A DNA stretch of 19,187 bases, from positions 1 through 19,187 of the forward strand of contig JBOGTC010000032.1 in assembly GCA_050692055.1 (NCBI GenBank), read 5' to 3'. Position numbers and translations under genes: made by a program. The notes beneath the pieces are model-generated. The model was not told the origin of the DNA. It saw only the letters and a list, made by a program, of their open reading frames with translations, and searched no databases. Source of the DNA: JBOGTC01 sp050692055. GTDB taxonomy: Bacteria; Chloroflexota; Limnocylindria; QHBO01. This document shows positions 6,509 through 13,426 of the stretch, piece after piece. How positions within the stretch are numbered: the first letter of the stretch is position 1; each line of letters begins with the position of its first letter.

Positions 6509-8308
6509 TTACCGGGACTCGTGACGCTCCTCATCGACGATGCGGAGGCGGAGCTCGTGCAGCTGCTCAGGAGCCAGCGGCGCCGGCGCGCCCATCATCA
6601 GGTCGCTGCCGGACTGGGTCTTGGGGAAGGCCATCACCTCGCGGATGTTCTCGACATCCGCGAAGAGCGCCGCCCATCGATCCAGGCCGATGGCGATGCC
6701 GCCGTGCGGCGGCGCCCCGTACTCCAGGGCATCGAGCAGGGCGCCGAACTGGTCGCGCATGCCCTCGATGCTGTGGCCCATGAGCGCGAAGGCGCGCTCG
6801 AGCATCGGTCGTTCATGAATCCGCACCGAGCCGCCGCCCAGCTCCCACCCGTTGAGGGCAAGGTCGTACTGCTGCGCGTGCACCGATGCCGGATCGGCCT
6901 CCATGCGCTCCGCCTCCTCGGGCACCGGCGCGCTGAACGGGTTGTGGGTCGCGTCCCAGCGCTGCCCCTCGGCATCCCAGGTGAACATCGGGAAGCGATG
7001 GACCCAGACGAAGGCGAGTACGCCTGGATCGCGCATGCCGAGCCGCTCCCCCATCTCGAGACGCAGGTGGCCAAGGGCCTCCGCGCCGGCGATGGCGTCG
7101 GCATCGGCGATGATGAGCAGCAGATCGCCGGCAGACGCGCCGGTGGCCGCCAGCAGATCTGCCTCGCGGCCCGCAAGGAACTTCGCGGCCGGACCGCGCA
7201 GCACGCCATCCGGCTCGACCGCCAGGTGGGCGAGGCCCTTCGCGCCGTGACGCACGGCGAGGTCCGTCAGCTCGTCGAGCTGCCTTCGTGAGTAGTCGGC
7301 GCAGCCTGACGCCACGATGGCGCGCACGGCACCGCCGGCCGCGATCGGCTCGGCGAAGACCCTGAAGTCGACGCCACGCACGGCATCGGTCAGATCCACG
7401 AGCTCCATCCCGAAGCGGATGTCCGGCTTGTCCGAGCCGTATCGGTCCATGGCATCGGCGTAGGCCAGGCGCGGAAAGGGCGACTCGAGGATCGGCCGCT
7501 CGGGCAGCACCTCGCGGCTGACGCGCGTGACCATCGCCTCGGTGGTCGCCAGCACATCGGCTTCGCGCACGAAGCTCATCTCGATGTCGACCTGCGTGAA
7601 CTCGGGCCCTCGATCGGCCCGCGTATCCTCGTCACGGATGCAGTGGGCAAGCTGGTAGTAGCGGTCGTAGCCGGCGACCATCAACAGCTGCTTGAGCTGC
7701 TGCGGCGACTGCGGCAGCGCGTAGAACTGCCCGGACTGGAGCCGCGATGGAACGACGAAGTCGCGGGCCCCCTCTGGGGTGCTCCGAATCAGCAGGGGCG
7801 TCTCGATCTCGATGAAGCCCTCGTCCTCGAGCGCACGCCGGATGGCCGATGCCAGGCGGGCACGCAGGAGCATGCGGTCCTGCATCGGCGGACGCCGGAG
7901 GTCGACGTATCGGTGCTTGAGCCGCAGCGCCTCGTCGAGGCCGGGCTGCTCCTCGTTGACGTAGAACGGTGGCACCTTCGAGGGGTTGAGCACCACGAAC
8001 TCATCGACCGCAACCTCGATCTCGCCCGTTGCCAGCTCGACGTTGGCGGTGCCCTCGGGCCGATGCCGGACCTCTCCGGAGACCTGGACCACCCACTCGT
8101 TGCGGGCGGGATCGGCGGCCGCGTGGGCCGCGGGCGCCTGCTCGGCGCTGGTGGCGACCTGCGTGATGCCGTAGCGGTCGCGGAGGTCAAAAAAGGCGAG
8201 GTGGCCGTGGTCACGCCGCCGATGGACCCAGCCGGCCAGCGTCACGCGCTGCCCGACGTGAGCTGCCCGTAATTCGCCGCAGGTGTGAGTACGGAAAGCC
8301 TGGCCCAT
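6509..8308 (-). CDS. aspS: Aspartyl-tRNA synthetase, bacterial type, probably non-discriminating
   Basis: Cytoplasmic class II synthetase. Its 599 residues are the usual bacterial length. An N-terminal OB fold (about 1-110) with GWVHRRRDHGHLAFFDLRDR binds the anticodon. The catalytic core includes QSPQQLKQ (201-208) and motif 2, IRDEDTRADRGPEFTQ (225-240). A GAD insertion domain follows, beginning around GSDKPDIRFGMEL, and motif 3 is GIAIGLDRW. His34 and Gly86 (in RPEGT) match residues recalled from non-discriminating enzymes, which also charge tRNA-Asn with Asp for later amidation by GatCAB. Discriminating enzymes such as that of E. coli have Leu and Lys there. No Shine-Dalgarno is in place; TACCAT lies nine bases before the ATG. 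It is separated by 46 bases from a divergent membrane-protein gene and convergent with ectC. Confidence 0.96.
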   Translation of the reverse strand: MGQAFRTHTCGELRAAHVGQRVTLAGWVHRRRDHGHLAFFDLRDRYGITQVATSAEQAPAAHAAADPARNEWVVQVSGEVRHRPEGTANVELATGEIEVAVDEFVVLNPSKVPPFYVNEEQPGLDEALRLKHRYVDLRRPPMQDRMLLRARLASAIRRALEDEGFIEIETPLLIRSTPEGARDFVVPSRLQSGQFYALPQSPQQLKQLLMVAGYDRYYQLAHCIRDEDTRADRGPEFTQVDIEMSFVREADVLATTEAMVTRVSREVLPERPILESPFPRLAYADAMDRYGSDKPDIRFGMELVDLTDAVRGVDFRVFAEPIAAGGAVRAIVASGCADYSRRQLDELTDLAVRHGAKGLAHLAVEPDGVLRGPAAKFLAGREADLLAATGASAGDLLLIIADADAIAGAEALGHLRLEMGERLGMRDPGVLAFVWVHRFPMFTWDAEGQRWDATHNPFSAPVPEEAERMEADPASVHAQQYDLALNGWELGGGSVRIHERPMLERAFALMGHSIEGMRDQFGALLDALEYGAPPHGGIAIGLDRWAALFADVENIREVMAFPKTQSGSDLMMGAPAPLAPEQLHELRLRIVDEERHESR

Positions 8309-8317
8309 GGGACGCGC

Positions 8318-8323
8318 ATGGTA
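8318..8323 (-). promoter_or_regulatory. Candidate -10 box of aspS
   Basis: TACCAT on the minus strand, ending nine bases before the ATG at 8308. It lies about 16 bases from the opposite-facing TATCAT at 8340-8345, so each box falls in the other's -35 zone. The following start context (CGTCCCATGGGCCAG) is shared with relA. Confidence 0.35.
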
Positions 8324-8339
8324 GCCGATCCTCCGCCGC

Positions 8340-8345
8340 TATCAT
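8340..8345 (+). promoter_or_regulatory. Candidate -10 box of the plus-strand membrane-protein gene
   Basis: TATCAT ending nine bases before the ATG at 8355, implying a leader of zero to a few bases. No Shine-Dalgarno is visible before the start. Confidence 0.4.
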
Positions 8346-8354
8346 GCTGCGCCG

Positions 8355-9158
8355 ATGAAGCGCGTACCGCCCACTTCCAACCGAGCGACAGCGCTGCGCG
8401 AGGCCTTTCGCCGCGCCCAGGCCTGGGGACCGATCCCGGTGCCCGGTGCCGTTGGCCTGACCGCGGGGTTCATCGCGTCGTTCGTGGTGGATGCGCTCCT
8501 GCGAGGTGCCGTCGACACGCCGCTCCGCCAGCTCGTCGACGCGACTGTCTTCTCGATCGTGGCTGCGCCCGTGTGGCTCGTGGTGCAGCGACGCGACGTG
8601 CGCCAGGCGCACGAGGTGATGACCTGGCTCAACGGCTGGGAGACGGAGCGCTGGCAGGGCGAGATCGGGCGGCGGCTGACGGTGGTGCCTCGCGCCACAC
8701 CGGGCATGCTCGAGCGCCTGCCCGATACGATGGGCCTGCGTCCGCTGCGCATCGAGCTGCTGGCCGTCCGCGGCGAGCTTGACGAGGCGCGAGAGCGGCT
8801 GGCCCAGCTCCCGACAGACACCCCGTGGCAGCGCTTCGAGCAGGCCGCGCTCGCGGAGTGGATCGCGTGGTGGGCGGATGAGCCCGGCGATCGCGGTCCC
8901 ATGGCCGAGGCTGCAACCCAGATCGAGGACGAGGAGCGCCGCGTGGCCGCCCAGGTCATGCTCGCGGCAGCCGAGGCCCGTCGTGCGGCCGTCTCCGGCG
9001 CCGATGCGATGGCGCCGCTCGCCACCGCGCGCCCGATGCTCGACAAGCGACCCGGGCGCTACGCCTTTCCGTATACGGGGGGCGTCGTCGCGATTGTGGT
9101 CCTGATCGGGGCCGTGGCGAGCGTCGCCGTGGTCGCCACCAGCGCCGCGCTGCGGTAG
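8355..9158 (+). CDS. Predicted membrane protein of unknown family
   Basis: A 267-residue protein I do not recognise. Two hydrophobic segments lie near the N-terminus: about residues 31-50 (PGAVGLTAGFIASFVVDALL) and about 62-77 (ATVFSIVAAPVWLVVQ). A soluble helical region of about 150 residues follows, rich in Ala, Glu and Arg, with TPR-like spacing around LLAVRGELDEARERLAQLP. A third segment lies near the C-terminus (about 243-263, GGVVAIVVLIGAVASVAVVA). The large middle part would sit between two membrane anchors on one face of the membrane. Third positions are G/C-rich and the frame is uninterrupted, which supports a real gene. It is divergent from aspS and its stop lies two bases from the hisS stop on the other strand, so it is wedged between two synthetase genes. 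It has no functional clue beyond that. Confidence 0.72.
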   Translation: MKRVPPTSNRATALREAFRRAQAWGPIPVPGAVGLTAGFIASFVVDALLRGAVDTPLRQLVDATVFSIVAAPVWLVVQRRDVRQAHEVMTWLNGWETERWQGEIGRRLTVVPRATPGMLERLPDTMGLRPLRIELLAVRGELDEARERLAQLPTDTPWQRFEQAALAEWIAWWADEPGDRGPMAEAATQIEDEERRVAAQVMLAAAEARRAAVSGADAMAPLATARPMLDKRPGRYAFPYTGGVVAIVVLIGAVASVAVVATSAALR

Positions 9159-9160
9159 TC

Positions 9161-10453
9161 TCAGCCGCCGGACGCTCGACGCCTCGGCGACGGCGCCAGG
9201 CTGCCCGGCACGTCCCCAAGTGGCAGCTCGCGCTGCTCGCCCGAGCGCATGTCCTTGACGGCAACATTCCCGCGCGCCAGCTCCTCGCCGACGATGACGA
9301 CGTGCGCCGCGCTGGCCTTGGACGCCGCCTCCAGCTGCCTGCCGAGCTTCCGCGTCGACCCATCGACCCGGACCGATAGTCCCGCATCACGCAGCTCGCC
9401 GGCCACCCGCAGCCGTGCGCCGAGATCGTCCGTCGCGCCGACCACGGCGACGAGGGGCGACCGCTCCGGGAGCTCAACACCCTGCTCCTCCATGGCCAGG
9501 ACGGTCCGATCCAGCCCGATGCCGAAGCCGATTCCCGGCGTGGGAGGTCCACTGAGCAGCTCGACCAGGCCGTCGTAGCGGCCGCCGCCACCGAGCGCCT
9601 GCTGCTGGCCCTCGCGACCGGCGACGTACAGCTCGAAGCTCGTCCGCGTGTAGTAGTCGAGCCCGCGCACCAGCCCATGGTCGATCGCGTACGCGCAACC
9701 GAGCTGGTCGAGCAGGTCACGAACGGCGGCGAAGTGCCCGCGACAGGCGTCGCACAGGTGATCGATGCTCCTCGGAGCGCCCGCCGCGAGATCTGTGGGC
9801 AGCTCCTTGTCATCGAGTACGCGCAGCGGGTTGACGCGCAGGCGGCGTCTCGAGTCATCGGTCAAGACATCTTCGTGGTCGACGAAATAGTCGATCAGCG
9901 CCTGCCGGTAGCCGGGCCGGCACTCGGCATCACCGATGGAGTTCAGGCGCGCCACGACACCGGTCACGCCGACGTCGCGGTAGAAGCGCAGCGCGAGCTC
10001 GATGAGCTCGGCGTCGACCATCGGCCCTGGATCGCCGATCACCTCGACGTCCCACTGGCTGAACTGCCGGTAGCGACCTGCCTGCGGGCGGTCGTAGCGG
10101 AACATGGGACCGATCAGGCTCAGGCGCACGGGCCCCGGCCGCACGTGCATCCCGTGCTCGACGAAGGCGCGCACGATCCCGGCCGTCGGCTCAGGGCGCA
10201 GCGCCCACTCGGAGCGCTCCTCGTCGCTGCCGCGCGCGCCGGAGACGCGGAACATCTCCTTCTCGACGGCGTCGCTGCTCTCTCCGAGACCGCGCGCGAA
10301 AAGCTCGACGCGCTCGAAGAGAGGCGTCTCCACGCGCTCGAAGGCGTATCGGCGGGTCAGATCCCTGGCGACCGCCTCGACTCGATCCCAGGCGGCGCCC
10401 TCCTCCGGCAGCACGTCGCGCGTGCCGCGTGGCGCGCCGATCGTCTTCGGCAT
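9161..10453 (-). CDS. hisS: Histidyl-tRNA synthetase
   Basis: Cytoplasmic class II enzyme charging tRNA-His. Its 430 residues are the usual length. The N-terminus is MPKTIGAPRGTRDVLPEEG, followed by ALRPEPTAGIVRAFVEH (motif 2 loop region), FRYDRPQAGRYRQFSQWDVE, a CxxC-containing insertion LCDACRGHF, the histidine-specific motif VRGLDYYTRTSFEL, and GGGGRYDGLVE with GIGFGIGLDR (motif 3). A C-terminal anticodon-binding domain begins near PLVAVVGATDD and includes STRKLGRQLEAASK. The frame extends 16 codons upstream, but the family start is the ATG at 10453. It follows the YjbR-family gene by 10 bases. TAGACT, overlapping that gene's TAG stop, lies seven bases before the start and could be an internal promoter. 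Confidence 0.95.
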   Translation of the reverse strand: MPKTIGAPRGTRDVLPEEGAAWDRVEAVARDLTRRYAFERVETPLFERVELFARGLGESSDAVEKEMFRVSGARGSDEERSEWALRPEPTAGIVRAFVEHGMHVRPGPVRLSLIGPMFRYDRPQAGRYRQFSQWDVEVIGDPGPMVDAELIELALRFYRDVGVTGVVARLNSIGDAECRPGYRQALIDYFVDHEDVLTDDSRRRLRVNPLRVLDDKELPTDLAAGAPRSIDHLCDACRGHFAAVRDLLDQLGCAYAIDHGLVRGLDYYTRTSFELYVAGREGQQQALGGGGRYDGLVELLSGPPTPGIGFGIGLDRTVLAMEEQGVELPERSPLVAVVGATDDLGARLRVAGELRDAGLSVRVDGSTRKLGRQLEAASKASAAHVVIVGEELARGNVAVKDMRSGEQRELPLGDVPGSLAPSPRRRASGG

Positions 10454-10460
10454 GTCGCGG

Positions 10461-10466
10461 AGTCTA
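10461..10466 (-). promoter_or_regulatory. Candidate internal -10 box of hisS
   Basis: TAGACT ending seven bases before the hisS ATG. Its first three bases are the stop codon of the upstream YjbR-family gene, so the match may be partly coincidental. Confidence 0.25.
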
Positions 10467-10808
10467 TCGGCCCCGACCGGCGATCGTGTGATACGCGTCA
10501 CCGATGAGATCCTCGATGACGTCCCACTCGACGGGCACGTCCAGGTAGACGCCGAGCCAGCCGCGGTGCCCGACGTAGGGCGGAGTGAAGTAGCGCTCTG
10601 GGTCCGCCTCGACCAGGACGTCGCGGGTACCGGGTGGGGCGGCGCACCAGAACGCGACGCGATCGTCGTGATGGTGGTCGGCGTACGTCACGAAGGTTCG
10701 CTTGTCGCGGACGAACCAGGTCGGCTCGCCGTGGCTCAGCCGCTCGGTGGCATCCGGCCACGACATGCACAGCTGCCGAACCCGCTCGAGGGGCGACTCT
10801 GCGATCAC
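10464..10808 (-). CDS. YjbR/MmcQ-family protein (DUF419)
   Basis: A 114-residue soluble protein of the YjbR/MmcQ family, a DNA-binding-like fold of unknown biochemical role. Family features are the opening PLERVRQLCMSWPDATERLSHGEPTWFVRDKRTFVTY region with the conserved HGEPTWFV segment, WCAAPPGTRDVLVEADPE, and PPYVGHRGWLGVYLD towards the C-terminus. The GTG start at 10808 overlaps the stop of the preceding gene as GTGA, which fixes the start and indicates coupled translation. The frame is open further upstream but would run inside the neighbour. hisS follows after 10 bases. These proteins occur in many contexts, so co-transcription with hisS gives no clear functional hint. Confidence 0.85.
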   Translation of the reverse strand: MIAESPLERVRQLCMSWPDATERLSHGEPTWFVRDKRTFVTYADHHHDDRVAFWCAAPPGTRDVLVEADPERYFTPPYVGHRGWLGVYLDVPVEWDVIEDLIGDAYHTIAGRGR

Positions 10809-11083
10809 TCGCTCGTGCCGGCCCCGATCCGACGGCGGGTCGACACATCGACGGGGCGCTCCGCGGCCTCCGCCGCCGGGTGCTCCACGAGCGCCACCAG
10901 GCGGCTGGCCATGAAGCGGCCGGTGCGGACGGGCGTGCCGGTGCGCGTCACCTCGCTCACCTCGACCACGCCTCGCGCCGTCGTCACCTCGATCCGCCGC
11001 CCGGCGCGGGTGGCAACGATCTCGAACGTCTGGGTTCCGCCCTGGCCGGTGTCGACCACCGCCTCGACGCGATCGCCCTTCAT
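10805..11083 (-). CDS. Hypothetical protein, 92 residues
   Basis: Not recognised. The sequence beginning MKGDRVEAVVDTGQGG alternates hydrophobic and charged residues (TFEIVATRAGRRIEVTT, GVVEVSEVTRTGTPV), suggesting a small beta-rich fold. A C-terminal tail rich in Arg and Ala (STRRRIGAGTSE) follows. There is no signal peptide or membrane segment. I chose the ATG at 11083 over an upstream ATG at 11131 because TACACT lies six bases before it, as in other first genes here, and because the longer version would enter the inverted repeat downstream of relA. It is the first gene of a unit with the YjbR-family gene (GTGA overlap) and hisS. Confidence 0.7.
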   Translation of the reverse strand: MKGDRVEAVVDTGQGGTQTFEIVATRAGRRIEVTTARGVVEVSEVTRTGTPVRTGRFMASRLVALVEHPAAEAAERPVDVSTRRRIGAGTSE

Positions 11084-11089
11084 GCGCGG

Positions 11090-11095
11090 AGTGTA
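11090..11095 (-). promoter_or_regulatory. Candidate -10 box of the hypothetical-yjbR-hisS unit
   Basis: TACACT on the minus strand, ending six bases before the ATG at 11083. It fits the leaderless pattern seen at other operon starts in this window. Confidence 0.4.
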
Positions 11096-11105
11096 CGCGC
11101 GATGA

Positions 11106-11151
11106 GAGATTACGCCGCCGATGTGCGGCAAGTGTTGCCATCTGCCGACGG
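11106..11151. repeat. Imperfect palindrome downstream of relA, related to the 34-base repeats
   Basis: Two head-to-head arms: ACGCCG near 11112 with CGGCGT near 11148, and GGCAA near 11127 with TTGCC near 11135. The right arm carries GTTGCCATC (11134-11142), identical to 5724-5732 in repeat copy 3. The left arm, read on the minus strand, gives CTTGCC followed by GGCGGCGTAATC, resembling repeat copy 1. It begins just after the relA stop and may act as its terminator, although there is no U-run. Confidence 0.5.
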
Positions 11152-11159
11152 CGTCGGTC

Positions 11160-13376
11160 CTATCGGGCCTCGCGCGTGACGGATGTGACGTCGCGCAGGC
11201 GCTCGATCTTCGTCAGGACCATCGAGAGCTGCTGGAGCGAGGTCACCTTGAAGGTGGCGGTGATCGCGGCCGTGCCGTCGGCATGCGTGGCCACCGACGC
11301 GGCGACGATGTTCACCTTGTACTCGGCCACCACATTCGTGATCTCGTTGAGCAGGCCCGGCCGGTCGAGCGCGCTGATGCGTACGGTAATGGGGTAGGTC
11401 TGCTGCCCGGCCATCTCCCATTCGACGTCGATGAGCCGCTCGATGTCCCGCTCCGACAGAACCGATGGGCACGACGCGCGGTGCACCGTCACGCCCTTGC
11501 CGCGGGTGACGTAGCCGGTGATCGCGTCGCCAGGAATGGGTGAGCAGCACTTCGCGAACCGCACGAGCAGGTCGCCGACGCCCTTCACCTTCACGCCGGT
11601 GGTGGATGGCGCCGCGGGTGGCGCCTCTTCCGGCAGGGTGATGGCCGCGTCATCGTGGATCTCGAGCTTGCTGACCACCGATGCCGGCGAGACGGCGCCG
11701 TAGCCGATGGCGGCGTAGAAGTCGTCCAGCTCGCGAAACCGATACTGGGCCGCGATCTCGGCCAGCTTCTCGGCGTCGACGGATGCCAGCGTCTCGTGCG
11801 CCAGGCGTCGCAGCTCGCGGTCGAGCAGCTCCTTGCCCTGGCTGATGTTCTCGTCGCGCTGCTGGCGCTTGAACCAGGCGCGGATCTTCTCGCGCGCGTG
11901 GCTGGTGCGAACGATGTTCAGCCAGTCGCGGGAGGGCCCGTGCGCAGCCTTGGTGGTCACGATCTCGACGATGTCGCCGTTGCGGAGCCGGTGCTCGAGC
12001 GGGACGAGCCGGTTGTTGACCTTGGCGCCGATGGTGCGATGTCCCACATCGGTATGGATCCGGTAGGCGAAGTCGAGCGGAGTCGCGCCGTTCGGCAGAT
12101 CCTTCACGTCGCCCTTCGGGGTGAAGACGAAGACCTGGTCCTGGAAGAGGTCGAGCTTGAGCCCTTCCACGAACTCGGTCGGGTCCGTCACCTCGCGCTG
12201 CCAGTCCATGAGCTGGCGCACCCAGGCCAGCTTCTGGTCGTAACGTCGGTCGCCGCGGCTGCCCTCCTTGTAGCGCCAGTGGGCCGCGATGCCGGCCTCC
12301 GCGATCTCGTGCATCTGGTAGGTCCGGATCTGTACCTCGAGCGGCTTCGCCTCGGGACCGATCACCGCGGTGTGCAGGCTCTGGTACATGTTCGCCTTGG
12401 GCATGGCTATGTAATCGTCGAACTGGCCCGGCACGGGCCGCCACAGCGAATGGACGACGCCGAGGGCCGCGTAGCAGTCCTTGACGTCGTCCACGAGCAC
12501 GCGGATGGCGTTGAGATCGTAGATCTCGGTGAAGTCGGCGCCCTTGCGCTCCATCTTCTTCGCGATCGAATACAGATGCTTCGGTCGCCCGCTGATCTCG
12601 GCGGTGATGCCGACCTTGCCGAGCTCCTTGCGCAGGATGCCGATGCTCTTGTTGACAAAGCTCTCGCGCGCTCGTCGACGGTCGGCCAGCATGTCGACGA
12701 GCTGGCGGTACTTATCGGCCTCAGCGTACTTGAACGACAGATCCTCGAGCTCCCATTTGATCTGCCACATGCCGAGCCGATGCGCCAGTGGCGCGTAGAT
12801 CTCCATGCTCTGCCGCGCGATGCGCTCCTGCTTCTCGGGCGGCAGGAAGTGGAGCGTGCGCATGTTGTGGAGCCGGTCGGCGAGCTTGATGATCACCACC
12901 CGAACGTCCTCGGCCATGGCCAGGAACATCTTTCGGATGTTCTCCGCCTGCTGCTCCTCCATGCTCCGCGCCGACCCGAACTTGCTGAGCTTTGTGACGC
13001 CGTCGACGAGCTTGGCAACCTCGCGTCCGAAGCGCTTCTCCAGGTCCGCGAGGGTGAGCTCGGTGTCCTCGGGCACGTCATGCAGGAGCGCCGCGGCCAG
13101 CGTTTCCTCGTCCATCTGCAGGGTCGCGAGGTAGTGCGTCACCGCGATCGGGTGGGTGATGTACGGCTCGCCCGACTCGCGCACCTGGCCGTCGTGCGCC
13201 TCGGCGGCCGTCTCGTAGGCCCGCTGGATCAGCCCGACGTTGGCGTCCGGCCGGTGTCGCTGGGCCTCGGCCAGGATGCCGTCGAGCGTGTGCTCCTTCG
13301 ACGCAGCCTCCGCCGAGCCGGTGATGCGCTGCACCACGGCTGCCGGGGAGAGCCTGAGGCGAGCGAGCTGGCCCAT
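11160..13376 (-). CDS. rel: RelA/SpoT-family (p)ppGpp synthetase/hydrolase
   Basis: Stringent-response enzyme that makes and probably degrades (p)ppGpp; cytoplasmic and ribosome-associated. At 738 residues it is full length. The hydrolase HD domain has His75 (YITHPIAV), His99-Asp100 (LLHDVPEDTE) and Asp167 (IKLADRLHNMRTL), all apparently intact. The synthetase domain includes GRPKHLYSIAKKM (263-275), YDLNAIRVLVDD, and QFDDYIAMPKANMYQSLHT from residue 318. TGS (VFVFTPKGDVKDLPNGATP), a zinc-finger/RIS region (FAKCCSPIPGD ... VHRASCP) and a C-terminal ACT domain (ISALDRPGLLNEIT) follow. The motif at 318-321 is QFDD, where bifunctional enzymes usually have RxKD and monofunctional RelA has ExDD. 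TAGCAT lies ten bases before the ATG, with no Shine-Dalgarno. A 50-base gap separates it from the cell-wall operon. Confidence 0.95.
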   Translation of the reverse strand: MGQLARLRLSPAAVVQRITGSAEAASKEHTLDGILAEAQRHRPDANVGLIQRAYETAAEAHDGQVRESGEPYITHPIAVTHYLATLQMDEETLAAALLHDVPEDTELTLADLEKRFGREVAKLVDGVTKLSKFGSARSMEEQQAENIRKMFLAMAEDVRVVIIKLADRLHNMRTLHFLPPEKQERIARQSMEIYAPLAHRLGMWQIKWELEDLSFKYAEADKYRQLVDMLADRRRARESFVNKSIGILRKELGKVGITAEISGRPKHLYSIAKKMERKGADFTEIYDLNAIRVLVDDVKDCYAALGVVHSLWRPVPGQFDDYIAMPKANMYQSLHTAVIGPEAKPLEVQIRTYQMHEIAEAGIAAHWRYKEGSRGDRRYDQKLAWVRQLMDWQREVTDPTEFVEGLKLDLFQDQVFVFTPKGDVKDLPNGATPLDFAYRIHTDVGHRTIGAKVNNRLVPLEHRLRNGDIVEIVTTKAAHGPSRDWLNIVRTSHAREKIRAWFKRQQRDENISQGKELLDRELRRLAHETLASVDAEKLAEIAAQYRFRELDDFYAAIGYGAVSPASVVSKLEIHDDAAITLPEEAPPAAPSTTGVKVKGVGDLLVRFAKCCSPIPGDAITGYVTRGKGVTVHRASCPSVLSERDIERLIDVEWEMAGQQTYPITVRISALDRPGLLNEITNVVAEYKVNIVAASVATHADGTAAITATFKVTSLQQLSMVLTKIERLRDVTSVTREAR

Positions 13377-13386
13377 GGGACGGCTG

Positions 13387-13392
13387 ATGCTA
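13387..13392 (-). promoter_or_regulatory. Candidate -10 box of relA
   Basis: TAGCAT ending ten bases before the ATG at 13376, inside the 50-base gap after the YbaK gene. The following CGTCCCATGGGCCAG is identical to the bases around the aspS start. Confidence 0.35.
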
Positions 13393-13426
13393 GCACGCGG
13401 GCGAGTTCAGACCGACCGGGACCGAT

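Noticed and set aside
6332..7291. Plus-strand open frame running from the ectC-aspS gap into aspS
   Set aside because: Covers the hairpin region and then the antisense of aspS. There is no ribosome site and no recognisable product.
10454..10501. Longer hisS start 16 codons upstream
   Set aside because: It would overlap the end of the YjbR-family gene and adds residues not seen in HisRS; the ATG at 10453 gives the standard N-terminus.
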